Source: Firmicutes bacterium HGW-Firmicutes-9 (GTDB taxonomy: Bacteria; Bacillota; Clostridia; Christensenellales; CAG-138). From it: a DNA stretch of 64,000 bases. The translations under genes and the position numbers were made by a program. The stretch covers positions 1 to 64,000 of the forward strand of contig PGZM01000008.1 of the NCBI GenBank assembly GCA_002841395.1. Direction: 5' to 3'. A model generated the notes under the pieces. It did no database searches and was not told the DNA's origin. It saw only the letters and a program-made list of their open reading frames with translations. Below, in pieces: positions 1 to 9,413 of the stretch. Position 1 is the stretch's first letter, and every line of letters starts with the position of its first letter.

Positions 1-76
1 TCTTCTTTCAGCTCCTTTGTTAGTCTTTTTTCTCTTTTTCCTAACATTGTAGCTGGCCCGGTTCCGTGGGGCTAGA

Positions 77-2665
77 TCATAATATAGTAAGCCTCGGATG
101 CGTGATGGCAATGATAAGATATCTCACCATATCTTTTTTGAAACTACTTGATTCGATATTCTGGAGTAAGAAAGGAATGACTTTTATACAATCGTCTGCT
201 CCTGTATTGTCTACTCGGTCATCATAGGTGTTGGGGGTTGCTTCTTGTTCAAGCTTATGCAAAATATGTTGCATATAGTCTGTACACCATTTTTGATCAG
301 ATGCACTAATTTCAAAATATGCTGCACGCATTATTGTGGCGACAGCCAAAGTGACATCCTTCATCAAAAACGAATCCCATCCATCTTCAGATAGAGAACA
401 AATTTGAATTAACTCTCGTATAGATTTTAACATTTCTGTTGGGTTCACTACTTCAGCATTGTTATCCCAAGTATTGTGTGCCCATAGTGAAATGCTATCG
501 GATAAAAGCATTGATTCAGCCTCTTTATTATGTTGCTTAACAACTTCTTCTAACTCATCCGTGAGAGGAGCGCTAGATGCAATATAGCCATTGTGTTCAG
601 TAGAATACTCATATGAGTAGCCACGTGTGTCAATACGGCGTTTTGCAAATTCCCAGTTTACATTTCCGGCGTTACTGCTATCAATCTGATCAATTAAATC
701 GAGTATCTTTTCTCTGTATTCTGTAAATTGCAATTTAACACATACATTTTCTAGACTATCTTTACGCCAAGATTTATTGTCATATTTATCTATTATTGGG
801 TTGATAAAACTTGCATATTTGTCGTAAAAAAACAACTTTCTGCTAATATCCGTCCCTTCATGTACACTCCTCTCAAAATCTAGTTCGAGCACTCTAGCTG
901 AACATAAAAGAGGTAAAACTTTATCGCCAACAATTGAAGTGAACCCCGTCGCTATTGAGGCCAATACCGCAATAGGTAAAACGGAGTTGCTATTGATGAA
1001 TATTAAGTTGAAAACTTCACTAACCCAACTACTTGTAACCGGGGTGCTTTCAAATATTTCGATAAAAACTGTTTCCATCACAATCAATGCAGATTGGATT
1101 GCATGTGGAACGTTGCCCATTCCTCTGTAGGCAACCCAAAAATCTCTATCGGAATAATATTCTTTCTTTTCTCCGCTGTATAGCGTTAGGGTACACGATC
1201 TGGCTTGTAACTGTTCTCCCGTCATACCTTCATTTTTCAGACTAGAAATATATTCGTTCGTTACATAATTGCATAAGTCAATAACAAAAATTAGGCTCTT
1301 AACAAAATGATATTTGAATAATCCTTTAAATGGTGGACAAATCGGATTTGGGTGAAGAAGATCTCGATTATGAGTGCTATTAATGCCAAATCTAACTTCA
1401 CTCTTATGGTGGTTGGAGAAGAAAGATCCTTGCTTTGGCTCCTTCTTTATATATTCATTCGTTAATAGAATCAGATAATCGGGAGCGAATTTTGCTAAAT
1501 AAACTGAATCAAAATCAGTAACAACATATTCAGCAAGACGCACTGAATTCTCGTGTCTTGAATGTGCCTGATGTCGCATCTCAAGTAATTGCTTAAATTC
1601 AGATTCTATAAATTGGTACGTTTTTACCAGGACACTATATAATTTTTCTAATTGCTCGTGGTACATGTAGTTGTTTGAAATCGAATTTAAGAGCTTAAGG
1701 CAGAGTAGCCCAGCACTTTTTGAACAGTCAGGAGGTTGTTCAAAAACATTAATTGAATTCGCCCCGTCAATTATGAAAGCTATATAATGTGTGTAGGCTT
1801 GATCAGATATGTGTTCAAAATTATCATTTAGAAAACGCAACAATGTCCCCCAACAATCACCTGTAGGGGTTAAAAGTAAACGGTTTTCAAATGGCGACAG
1901 GATGGGATTGTTGCTGGTGAAAAACGGGCTTACTGATTTGGAGGAAACTCGTATTGCAAAACAAAGCTCAATTAAATACTGATTATCGTTTACTAATAAA
2001 AAATCACGAAGTCTATCAAGATATACTTCAAAAGCTGCTCCATTGAGAATAGCAACAAAACACTCATCAACCCAACGGCGAGGTATATGAGCAGATAATA
2101 CATGACCTAAGAAATCCATTATTTTGGGCGAACCCTCAGCATCTAGGTCTGCATTCTCTGTTAACCAAATTCTGAATGCTCTGTTCATTGCTGTCTCTTG
2201 GCCGATCTCGTTAAAAAATGCTTCGGGATCTGTATAATACCGTGCGAAAACACGATCGATGAACTTACATAGTGCCCAATCTTCCATAACATCATGTGTT
2301 ATACAGACTAATCCATTTGCGTGGTTTACTAAGCCGTCATCACTCAACTTCTTTAGGACTGCGGGACTAAACTCCTGCGCCTCGATGTTATAGCGAAGTG
2401 ATTTAGCGCGTTTAAGAGCAATGTCAATAAATGTATTCTCGCGTAAAATATGAATGCCATTTCTCGTATCACAATCGTATTGGACGATAGCACCCCAAAG
2501 TTTTTCCCTAAGTGTTAGCATGGTGTCATTTTTGCAGAAGCTTGATCCGCTCCCTATTGCGCGATGACACATGGATAGATAAAACGGATTATAAACAATG
2601 CTCTGTAGTCTCTCGTTTGTAATAATCCCCGAAAGCTCTGGAATTTCGGCACTAATCCTATTCAA
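77..2665 (-). CDS. C-terminal part of a frameshifted STAND-like defence ATPase
   Basis: An 862-codon frame that continues the upstream nuclease/P-loop ORF (2704-3993) in another reading frame. Its first residues (SDTELNRISAEIPEL, then NPFYLSM about 25 residues later) are the type of sequence that normally follows the sensor strand (here ASIRDYAW, at the end of the upstream ORF) in large NTPases of the STAND class. The rest is a long, mostly helical region without membrane segments, the usual place of a sensor domain. The only start is a TTG with no ribosome site, which argues that this is not an independent gene. It ends abruptly after an AITHPRL segment, so the C-terminus may also be truncated. 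AT-rich base use separates it from the rest of the window. The family assignment is an inference from motifs. Confidence 0.7.
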   Translation of the reverse strand: MNRISAEIPELSGIITNERLQSIVYNPFYLSMCHRAIGSGSSFCKNDTMLTLREKLWGAIVQYDCDTRNGIHILRENTFIDIALKRAKSLRYNIEAQEFSPAVLKKLSDDGLVNHANGLVCITHDVMEDWALCKFIDRVFARYYTDPEAFFNEIGQETAMNRAFRIWLTENADLDAEGSPKIMDFLGHVLSAHIPRRWVDECFVAILNGAAFEVYLDRLRDFLLVNDNQYLIELCFAIRVSSKSVSPFFTSNNPILSPFENRLLLTPTGDCWGTLLRFLNDNFEHISDQAYTHYIAFIIDGANSINVFEQPPDCSKSAGLLCLKLLNSISNNYMYHEQLEKLYSVLVKTYQFIESEFKQLLEMRHQAHSRHENSVRLAEYVVTDFDSVYLAKFAPDYLILLTNEYIKKEPKQGSFFSNHHKSEVRFGINSTHNRDLLHPNPICPPFKGLFKYHFVKSLIFVIDLCNYVTNEYISSLKNEGMTGEQLQARSCTLTLYSGEKKEYYSDRDFWVAYRGMGNVPHAIQSALIVMETVFIEIFESTPVTSSWVSEVFNLIFINSNSVLPIAVLASIATGFTSIVGDKVLPLLCSARVLELDFERSVHEGTDISRKLFFYDKYASFINPIIDKYDNKSWRKDSLENVCVKLQFTEYREKILDLIDQIDSSNAGNVNWEFAKRRIDTRGYSYEYSTEHNGYIASSAPLTDELEEVVKQHNKEAESMLLSDSISLWAHNTWDNNAEVVNPTEMLKSIRELIQICSLSEDGWDSFLMKDVTLAVATIMRAAYFEISASDQKWCTDYMQHILHKLEQEATPNTYDDRVDNTGADDCIKVIPFLLQNIESSSFKKDMVRYLIIAITHPRLTIL

Positions 2666-2695
2666 TTCAGTATCTGAATTGAATAGGATTAGTGC
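2649..2695. repeat. Perfect 21-bp inverted repeat at the frameshift point
   Basis: Positions 2649-2669 and 2675-2695 are exact reverse complements, separated by 5 bp (gtatc). The repeat lies in the gap between the two halves of the nuclease/ATPase gene. One arm encodes the conserved-looking SDTELNRIS segment; the other arm adds sequence in the wrong frame. No T-run follows, so it is not a typical terminator. Confidence 0.9.
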
Positions 2696-2703
2696 ACAGA
2701 GTA

Positions 2704-3993
2704 CTATCTGTAGGTTACTGCCTCAAAACCTAAGAAATGGAAGCAAAATGCATTCCAGGCATAATCACGAATGGAAGCCAGTATTTTCCAGTTGTGCATT
2801 TTTGCGAATGATAATAACTCTTGGAAAGCAGCAGTATTGCTCGCCTCATGAATCTTTTCAAGAGATTCTATTATTACGATTTTATTTTCATATAACCTAA
2901 AATAGTCTGATAATTGAGATAATGTCGAGTGTATACCAATCTCGGATAATGAACTATGTAAACTCGCGCTGTCAAGCTCCTCAGCACGAAATATAAGAAA
3001 GAATACATTGCCCTGAGTCTCGGAATATGCTTTAACTAACGCAGATTTTCCACATCCTCGATTGCCGGATAAGAAAGCGGCACCATATGATCTAAGAATA
3101 TCATTGATATCCGAAATGCAATCATCTCGATCAACATGCGTATTGGCAATTTTCTCACTGATGATGCCTAGTATTGAACTATTGTGTTCGTGGATTCTTT
3201 GAATGTCGTTACTCAGTTGATCTTTTAGCAGATCTGAAAACGCTGAATGGATACTTTCAGGGATGTTCTCGCGACAAATTCGGCCAGCTTCTTGATTGGT
3301 TTGTTCGACGAACAGGATTATTTCACCTAGCACACTATTACTCTGATCAATTATTGACTGAAGCAAGGGGCTATCATCTTCAAGATCATAATTAAGAATG
3401 TGAATGCTTTTCATGAACTCCCAAAACATTTCATCAGAAATTGGTGAGCTGCTTTGTGCAGTTATTAAATTTCGAATAGTGTCTAGCTTCTGTTGTTTTG
3501 TAGTGCTAGAAAATCCCAATAAGCTAACTCTTTTGAAAAAGTCACATGCAGAATTTGATTTTCGTGCCCAACTAAAGAGCACTCTCGAATGATTGGAATC
3601 TATAGAGGCTAAGCTAGTAGTAATTATTGCGATCGCATCTCGACCTTTATCAAAAATTGATATGTCATTAAAGTCATGCCACGCAGCTGAAAATGTTTCC
3701 ACGAAATCCTTATCGCTAGCTGCAATTGAAAAATTATGTTTGACCTGACAAAGAATCCTGTGCTGAACTTTCGAAAGATCACATGCATGTATTAACAGAT
3801 CGTCAATATCGTATCCTAAATGTCTTGTCTGCAACTCGACATTTTCAATAGTGCTTCCTTTGAAAATAGGAGCGCTGGTTCCTCTCAGCAACGACAAAAC
3901 AAAGTGTGTTATCACTTTAGTCTCATAAGTTGCGCCACCACCTCCAGTGGAGAAAGGATTGCTTTGATTTTTCGTGTGTTTGAGTGATTCCAT
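2704..3993 (-). CDS. N-terminal part: PD-(D/E)xK-like nuclease plus P-loop ATPase (defence)
   Basis: A 429-residue frame. Residues 11-20 (SNPFSTGGGG) followed by ATYE, then D62-D65 and LCQVKH around residue 84, resemble the N-terminal restriction-endonuclease-like (Cap4/DUF4297-type) domain found on several anti-phage NTPases. Here the acidic cluster and the QxK would form the metal site. A Walker A motif GNRGCGKS lies near residue 310, and ILASIRDYAW near the end fits the sensor strand. The frame then stops at TAG (2704-2706), while the expected continuation is found in another frame downstream. The start at 3993 has an AGGTG ribosome site. Most likely this is one gene of about 1,290 or more codons inactivated by a frameshift; a sequencing error or programmed frameshifting are alternatives. 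Divergent from the 4690-8565 gene. Confidence 0.72.
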   Translation of the reverse strand: MESLKHTKNQSNPFSTGGGGATYETKVITHFVLSLLRGTSAPIFKGSTIENVELQTRHLGYDIDDLLIHACDLSKVQHRILCQVKHNFSIAASDKDFVETFSAAWHDFNDISIFDKGRDAIAIITTSLASIDSNHSRVLFSWARKSNSACDFFKRVSLLGFSSTTKQQKLDTIRNLITAQSSSPISDEMFWEFMKSIHILNYDLEDDSPLLQSIIDQSNSVLGEIILFVEQTNQEAGRICRENIPESIHSAFSDLLKDQLSNDIQRIHEHNSSILGIISEKIANTHVDRDDCISDINDILRSYGAAFLSGNRGCGKSALVKAYSETQGNVFFLIFRAEELDSASLHSSLSEIGIHSTLSQLSDYFRLYENKIVIIESLEKIHEASNTAAFQELLSFAKMHNWKILASIRDYAWNAFCFHFLGFEAVTYR

Positions 3994-4156
3994 TTCAGTA
4001 CACCTATTATCAAGGGATTTTAGTTTGCTCTAGAGATAAATAATTCTTGATGCTTTTGTGCATCATTCCAAGTTAGTAGAGCACTGTTTACTAGGCAGAT
4101 AGATACTTGTAAAAACACCATTTCATTCTTTCCTGATTGTAGTTGTGTTTACAAAA

Positions 4157-4215
4157 TACGTCAATATCCCTGCCTATTCAACTCCGTAGTGGAAGCACGG
4201 AGTGAGGATATACGT
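4157..4215. other. Nested inverted repeat, possible structured RNA
   Basis: ATATCC (4164-4169) pairs with GGATAT (4206-4211), inside an outer ACGT/ACGT pair. An inner CTCCGT (4182-4187) pairs with ACGGAG (4197-4202) around a 9-nt loop. Direction and function are unknown. It sits between two accessory genes and has no reverse transcriptase nearby. Confidence 0.3.
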
Positions 4216-4526
4216 GCAAGTACATTAGTCTCAAATACTACATACGATTTCGCTTTATACTATGAGCGCAACACACAAAGAACGAATAGAACATTAGAGG
4301 TAGATATTTTGGAAAAACAATGGCTGAGTGCAGCTAATAATTAAATTTTCTTATTTGTATTTCAAATTGTAGATATTCGGGGAATATAAAGATGCATTAA
4401 TCTCATTTAAATTATTGAATATGTATCGAAAAATCCTTTTTTTAAGAGAACACAATTACTTATCAATATTGTACAGTTTCATGCTGCCAATTCATACTAT
4501 AAATAGTAAATCCGTTGCATTCTTCG

Positions 4527-4555
4527 TTGACACTTAACGGTTTGAACTGTAAAAT
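4527..4555 (+). promoter_or_regulatory. Promoter of the 1,291-residue protein gene
   Basis: TTGACA at 4527-4532, a 17-bp spacer, and TAAAAT at 4550-4555, about 135 bp before the chosen start. Confidence 0.65.
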
Positions 4556-4689
4556 ATAAAAATACTATGTGTTGATGATAGTTTTCAATTCTTACAAACT
4601 TATTATCTTTTCTAGACACCAAAAAAGAATTCATATCCATGAAACACGGCCCAAGTAGAAAGTTCAAAGATTCAGTTGTGGAGGTTACA

Positions 4690-7600
4690 ATGCAATATCC
4701 GTATGCTATAAAAAGGTATCTTGAACCTAAGGATACTAATGATGTTTACCACAAGACTTTTCATAGTAAGAATCTAGTTGAACTTGAAGATATGCTAATT
4801 ACTCATATTGGTCATCTCGATACAAGGGTGGGTAGTCAATCTCGTAATATGCATAGAAACAATAAATTCATCGGGATAACGACATTGTTTGGTGATAATA
4901 AGAATTCATATTATACCCTCAAAAAAAACCTGATTATCCAAATTAGCAAACATAAGAGAAGAGTAAAACTAACATATGTCGAAGAAGGTAACCTTAAGCA
5001 CCCATTACGACAACTACTATCTGATCGTATTCTGAATAAATCGCTCAAGAATACAACCGTAATTAACGAGAACTCGAAAATATCCGTTCTGTTTTGGAGC
5101 GTTGCGGCGAGTATTTCTGGGATTGCGGAATTATTAATAGTAATGCTAAATGATAAGTATCTTAATGCACATTGGCTGCTTTTGGTAGCCATTTTACTGA
5201 CATTGTCGACGTTAGCATTTATGGCAGTGTCAAAAAGTGGAAAAGCACGAAAAGAACTTCTGGAAAGGAAAATCAATACTTTAGAGAGCAATGGCTCGGA
5301 TGAAGAATTTGAAGACTTTTTTACCAAAGTTTACGCAAAAATTTCAAGTCAGGCTCGTAGAAGAAATGAATCTAACAGACGATTAGAAAAAGAAATTGTT
5401 CTAATTGAAAATTTAAGCGCATCGGGAAATCTGCTGAAGCGGTATTTGCTATTCTTTTTGTCATGTTCACACAAAAAGGGATGCCTCGAGAACAGTATCT
5501 GGATTTGCTTTGAGAATCAAGAGGAGCCCTATATTTCCAATTTTCTCCAAGCGATAGAACAATATAATCCGCGTTTAATCAATTTCTATTTCTATCGTCA
5601 ACTTGTTCTCTCGAGTAATGATATTGAAAGGATTTCTTTTGAATTAAACCTTCACAATCAGATGCAGCGCGACTTTTACAAACAGGTCGGAATAGACTAT
5701 CTGTTAGCACCACTATATCATGAAGCGATACAAAACAGCGATGACTATGTTTGGGGTTATTCCTCAACGAATTCGGGTAAAGTTCAACGGGAATTAATGA
5801 AAAAAGTAACTGCAAATGTTGATATAAAAGCACTCTATATTTATTCAACGATTTCAGGGTGTTTCTTGCAAAGCTTCCGCAAACAAGATATCAACGAATT
5901 ATTCCAACGTTCCCGAACGTTTGGGCTGCTTAATATACCTAATACAGAATATATTTTTGGTAAGAAAGAGATCTCAAAAAAAGAAGCGGAAGAAGCAAAA
6001 GCAAAAATTGTCTCCGATTTCTCAGATTGGATGGTTGAAGTTAAATCTGATTTGGTTTCTATTCGGCATTATTGTTGCTCTTATATACTTTACAAAGTTG
6101 TTAATCAGGTAATTAATCAGCACCATACGAACGACAAGTGCGAACTTGACCTTTGGATTCTGATGTATCTAATTGACCATCCACTAGCATTAGAGTCTTA
6201 CTCTTTTGCGTGGTTTGATTTTGCAACATTGTTTCTATCAATCGATACTTCTTGCTTAAACGAGCTTACTCTATATACTTCTGTAGCGAATGCTATGCTA
6301 CGACTCATGGAGAAAAGTGGATGTTTCATTTTCCATTATTCAATACTATCAAAAATAACCCAAGTATTAGTTGAGCAAAAAAAATTATTGATTTTTTTTC
6401 GTAGCGAGTACTTTCGTGATTTTCAAAATCATTTTTTTCATTTATTCCTCACAAACTGTTCTGATTCTAGTATCATACTTCATTATAAATTCATTCAATT
6501 ATTTGCAACTAAATTCGACCGAGCTCGAGTTGAACCCGAACACGATGTTGGCATAATAAACTTCAACGCATTCTTTGCTAAGAAAAAATTGGGATTTGTA
6601 AGGCCGGATTTCTACCTTGATCTTATGTTTCAACAAAACGATCCGTGTCAGAGTTTCTATTGGAGTATTCAATATTTTTACTCTTTTATTCAAGATAGCG
6701 GAGAGGGGTATTCATATGTAAATCTTTTTCACAAAGAGATGCATAATGTTAAAATTTTAAGTGAAATAGAAACTCGTTTGAGTTATCCCATTTCGGAATA
6801 TTGTCGAATGATATATAGCTTAATGCAGCTAGTATACATGGCTTTGAATCCTGAATATGTAAAAGAGGGAACCGAGAATAACGCTGTGATCATTCGGTAT
6901 AGGTCGGAATATGCAAAACGCTGGAATGACATCAAGAAGATAGCATGCTCAGCCATTACGACACAGCTTCATCAATCTAGCAAGTGGTTTAGGGCAATTG
7001 TAGTAGTAAGCCAACATCTGGTCGACGTTTTGGATAAGAGATATTATTCAATGGTACGTAAGTTAAATGAAGTAGTTAATGGCATAACTTCCGACTCACA
7101 TGTTGATATTGATAAAATGTTACTTGACGAACTTATATTAGCAAGTTCAAATGAAGGTATCGTACAAACATGTTATTTCCTAATTATGCTGAGGGCTGAA
7201 AGTGCTTTGTATTATACTTTAGAGTCCGATTTAAAAAGGCCATTATCTGAATCTGTTCAAAATGCAAGTATTATATCACTTCTTAAATATGAAGCATTCA
7301 ATCGAAAAACTGGAGTTATTGACTCATGTATCATACCCTGTTACTACAAATTTTTATTGAATGGCCCCTTTCAAGAAGATGTGAAAATGGCTTGCATAAT
7401 CAAGCATTTGAGGATTGGAGCTGTTGGGGAAGAGCTACTACATTCGTATATTAAAGCTAATGAAAACAAAACAAAAGTGTATATTTACCGAGCACTCGAG
7501 GCGCTGCTTCAGAATTCACAAATTGATATTGATGATTTGCATAGCATTTTAGTTACAGCCATAAATGTCGATGATAGAGAGCTGAGTCGCAATTTGTGTG

Positions 7601-8565
7601 ATTTAATTTGCAAAGTATCAGCACAAACTGAGAATTCGACATTGGAAAGCATTGCAATATTTTCAAAAGCATATTTGCTAAATGAGATTATTGAAGATAT
7701 TTCTTTAGAGGATTTAGATGGTGCCATGAGGATTTTGCCAATCGGTGCATATAGAATGGGTCTTCTTCAGGCATACGCGCTGCAAAACATGAAGTATGCA
7801 ATGTTGCTGCCGAAGCACCTTGATTCTTACAAGATGGACAACTCAACTTCTGGTCGCATAATTCTTCCAATATATTTTGCTGTTTCAAAAAAAGAAAGCA
7901 CAGAAGTTGATGCGAGTGTCAGGAATGCTTTCATATCATCACTCGATAATCCAATGATGGAAACAAGAGTTGAATGTCATTTACTAATAAAGTCAATAAT
8001 TGAGTTAGGTGATTCAGCTTTAGATGATGTTAAAAGGATGGTTGCCGAGAAACTTTTCTATTTAGACTATATCGAATTCCTAAGTACGATGCTCTTTAGT
8101 GCAACTACGCTTCCTTCCTATGTATTAGGGTATAACGAAATATTGATATCAAGACTCCGAGAGGTAACAAACGGATTAACATTTGGTTTTGAGAATGACT
8201 CTTGCCACTTGCTAGAAACCTATCTTGATAGCGATACCTTTAATATAGAAATTTATAAGCTTGCAATTCAAATTTGTACTACGAAAACAATTATTGGCTT
8301 CAATAGGCTTGATTACAAAAAGGCAGTTATTAGTGAGAGCATGCTGGCTCTAAAGTATTTATGCAAGTTTGCCGATGCAAACGAAGAGATTTCAAGCGAA
8401 GATATACGAGAATTTGTTATCAATCAATATAATTGGTCAAAGCAACTTTTAGAGATGTTAATTAGCCAAGAGTCAGTCGATGAACTTAGAAAACAAGTAT
8501 ATCGCGAATCACTGGAAACACTTGAGAGTTGTTTGGTTTCAACATGTTTAATCCCTACAAACTAA
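4690..8565 (+). CDS. Large membrane-anchored protein of unknown function
   Basis: 1,291 residues. I start it at ATG 4690 because GTGGAGG at 4679-4685 lies 4-5 nt upstream; an in-frame ATG at 4639 has only a poor A-rich site. Two hydrophobic helices (about residues 132-155 and 161-182, with the sequences VLFWSVAASISGIAELLIVM and HWLLLVAILLTLSTLAFMAV) place a short N-terminal part and a roughly 1,100-residue C-terminal part on the same side of the membrane. The long part is leucine/serine-rich and looks like helical repeats. I see no Walker A, nuclease or protease motif. It has the same low GC as the neighbouring broken nuclease/ATPase gene and is divergent from it, so a defence role is possible but unproven. 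Confidence 0.8.
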   Translation: MQYPYAIKRYLEPKDTNDVYHKTFHSKNLVELEDMLITHIGHLDTRVGSQSRNMHRNNKFIGITTLFGDNKNSYYTLKKNLIIQISKHKRRVKLTYVEEGNLKHPLRQLLSDRILNKSLKNTTVINENSKISVLFWSVAASISGIAELLIVMLNDKYLNAHWLLLVAILLTLSTLAFMAVSKSGKARKELLERKINTLESNGSDEEFEDFFTKVYAKISSQARRRNESNRRLEKEIVLIENLSASGNLLKRYLLFFLSCSHKKGCLENSIWICFENQEEPYISNFLQAIEQYNPRLINFYFYRQLVLSSNDIERISFELNLHNQMQRDFYKQVGIDYLLAPLYHEAIQNSDDYVWGYSSTNSGKVQRELMKKVTANVDIKALYIYSTISGCFLQSFRKQDINELFQRSRTFGLLNIPNTEYIFGKKEISKKEAEEAKAKIVSDFSDWMVEVKSDLVSIRHYCCSYILYKVVNQVINQHHTNDKCELDLWILMYLIDHPLALESYSFAWFDFATLFLSIDTSCLNELTLYTSVANAMLRLMEKSGCFIFHYSILSKITQVLVEQKKLLIFFRSEYFRDFQNHFFHLFLTNCSDSSIILHYKFIQLFATKFDRARVEPEHDVGIINFNAFFAKKKLGFVRPDFYLDLMFQQNDPCQSFYWSIQYFYSFIQDSGEGYSYVNLFHKEMHNVKILSEIETRLSYPISEYCRMIYSLMQLVYMALNPEYVKEGTENNAVIIRYRSEYAKRWNDIKKIACSAITTQLHQSSKWFRAIVVVSQHLVDVLDKRYYSMVRKLNEVVNGITSDSHVDIDKMLLDELILASSNEGIVQTCYFLIMLRAESALYYTLESDLKRPLSESVQNASIISLLKYEAFNRKTGVIDSCIIPCYYKFLLNGPFQEDVKMACIIKHLRIGAVGEELLHSYIKANENKTKVYIYRALEALLQNSQIDIDDLHSILVTAINVDDRELSRNLCDLICKVSAQTENSTLESIAIFSKAYLLNEIIEDISLEDLDGAMRILPIGAYRMGLLQAYALQNMKYAMLLPKHLDSYKMDNSTSGRIILPIYFAVSKKESTEVDASVRNAFISSLDNPMMETRVECHLLIKSIIELGDSALDDVKRMVAEKLFYLDYIEFLSTMLFSATTLPSYVLGYNEILISRLREVTNGLTFGFENDSCHLLETYLDSDTFNIEIYKLAIQICTTKTIIGFNRLDYKKAVISESMLALKYLCKFADANEEISSEDIREFVINQYNWSKQLLEMLISQESVDELRKQVYRESLETLESCLVSTCLIPTN

Positions 8566-9019
8566 TTTTATCAAGCGGGGAAAGCCATTACTACAGTATT
8601 GTTATTACGCGACGCCGTGCAACCCTAGACAAGCAGGGCACATGCTGCTGCTTGAACTAATGAAACATAAAATGTAGAATCGGGAATTAGTTTGCACGAT
8701 GCAATCTCTTCAATTTGATTTCCATGAAATGCAAAACAATAGCACAACAACCACAAACCCACCCATAAACACAAAAATGTTTGCATTTGGATGCGTTAGC
8801 TCCATGTTCTCCGGGCGAACGATATATATTTTATTAACCGCACTTTGTTAAAATTGGTATAGACTTTTCTCGTCTTAAACGGACTATTCTTTGTGGAGTA
8901 GGTCAATTTTAAGCAGCGATTGGGGCATAAAATGGGGAGGCAGATCACAAGCTATATAATTCTTGCCAAATACGCGTATTTGTGGTAGGTTTAAACAAAG
9001 TGTGATGGGAGAAAACTAT
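8566..9019. other. Intergenic stretch with repeat copy 1
   Basis: No coding frame of note. It carries the first copy of the 50-bp dispersed repeat (8755-8804). The segment before it is unremarkable, and I see no convincing promoter for the following gene pair. Confidence 0.5.
8755..8804. repeat. Dispersed repeat core, copy 1
   Basis: Core of the form CCCACCCATAAA, then ATGTTTGCATTT, then GATGCGTTAGCTCCA. It is shared with 10423-10472 and 15598-15648 in the same orientation, and contains small overlapping dyads (AAATG/CATTT and GCAT/ATGC). In copies 2 and 3 an intrinsic terminator follows directly; here it does not. Confidence 0.8.
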
Positions 9020-9409
9020 ATGTTCAATTCAATTGGTACGAAAATAAAAGTCGCAGCAAAAGTAATTACTTGGATAGGGATAATTGGTAGCATCATTGCC
9101 GGCATTATAATTATTAGTATAGGACTATATAATGAAAATGGAGGTCTATTAGGCATAGGTTTTGGCATTTTACTTGGAGGTTCTTTCATATCCTGGATTT
9201 CATCGTGGTTTATATATGGTTATGGAGAGTTAATCGAAAAAACATCTGAAATTGCAAAGAACACATCAACTTTACCCCAATTCACTTCTGTGACAGCTAG
9301 AAATGGAAATGACATAAAAATGCAGGCGTTAATTTCATGGAGAGAAAATAATTTGATTTCCGATGTAGAATTTGAGATGAAAAAACAAGCCATACTTAGA
9401 GGTGAATAA
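9020..9409 (+). CDS. Small two-TM membrane protein with SHOCT-like tail
   Basis: 129 residues from ATG 9020 (GGGAG about 9 nt upstream); longer in-frame starts lack a ribosome site. Two hydrophobic helices occupy about residues 12-35 and 43-65. The C-terminal 30 residues (ALISWRENNLISDVEFEMKK) match the pattern of the short SHOCT helix-hairpin: a tryptophan or leucine helix, an N-L-I turn, then acidic-basic residues. SHOCT segments commonly sit at the end of small membrane proteins and are thought to mediate oligomerisation. It is followed at once by a second membrane protein with a similar tail, probably in an operon. Function unknown. Confidence 0.7.
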   Translation: MFNSIGTKIKVAAKVITWIGIIGSIIAGIIIISIGLYNENGGLLGIGFGILLGGSFISWISSWFIYGYGELIEKTSEIAKNTSTLPQFTSVTARNGNDIKMQALISWRENNLISDVEFEMKKQAILRGE

Positions 9410-9413
9410 AGTT

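Larger units (their letters stand above)
3994..4689. other. Divergent intergenic region with promoter and hairpin
   Basis: About 700 bp between two divergent genes. It holds a sigma-A-type promoter for the rightward gene (4527-4555) and a nested hairpin (4157-4215). A micro-ORF with an AGAGGT ribosome site and a TTG start near 4310 gives only 11 codons (MEKQWLSAANN) and may be a remnant. No other gene is visible. Confidence 0.6.

Noticed and set aside
1-47. Possible start of another leftward gene (MLGKREKRLTKELKE)
   Set aside because: Only 15 codons are visible before the window ends and there is no ribosome site.
2649-2695. The inverted repeat as an intrinsic terminator or programmed frameshift signal
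   Set aside because: No U-tract follows it and no slippery heptamer precedes the stop at the right spacing; an inverted duplication explains it better.
4157-4215. Retron-type RNA
   Set aside because: No reverse transcriptase gene nearby and the fold is too short.
8755-8804. Dispersed repeat as an integron attC site
   Set aside because: It ends in GTTAGC but lacks the paired RYYYAAC/GTTRRRY core sites and the long stem of attC, and no integron integrase is present.
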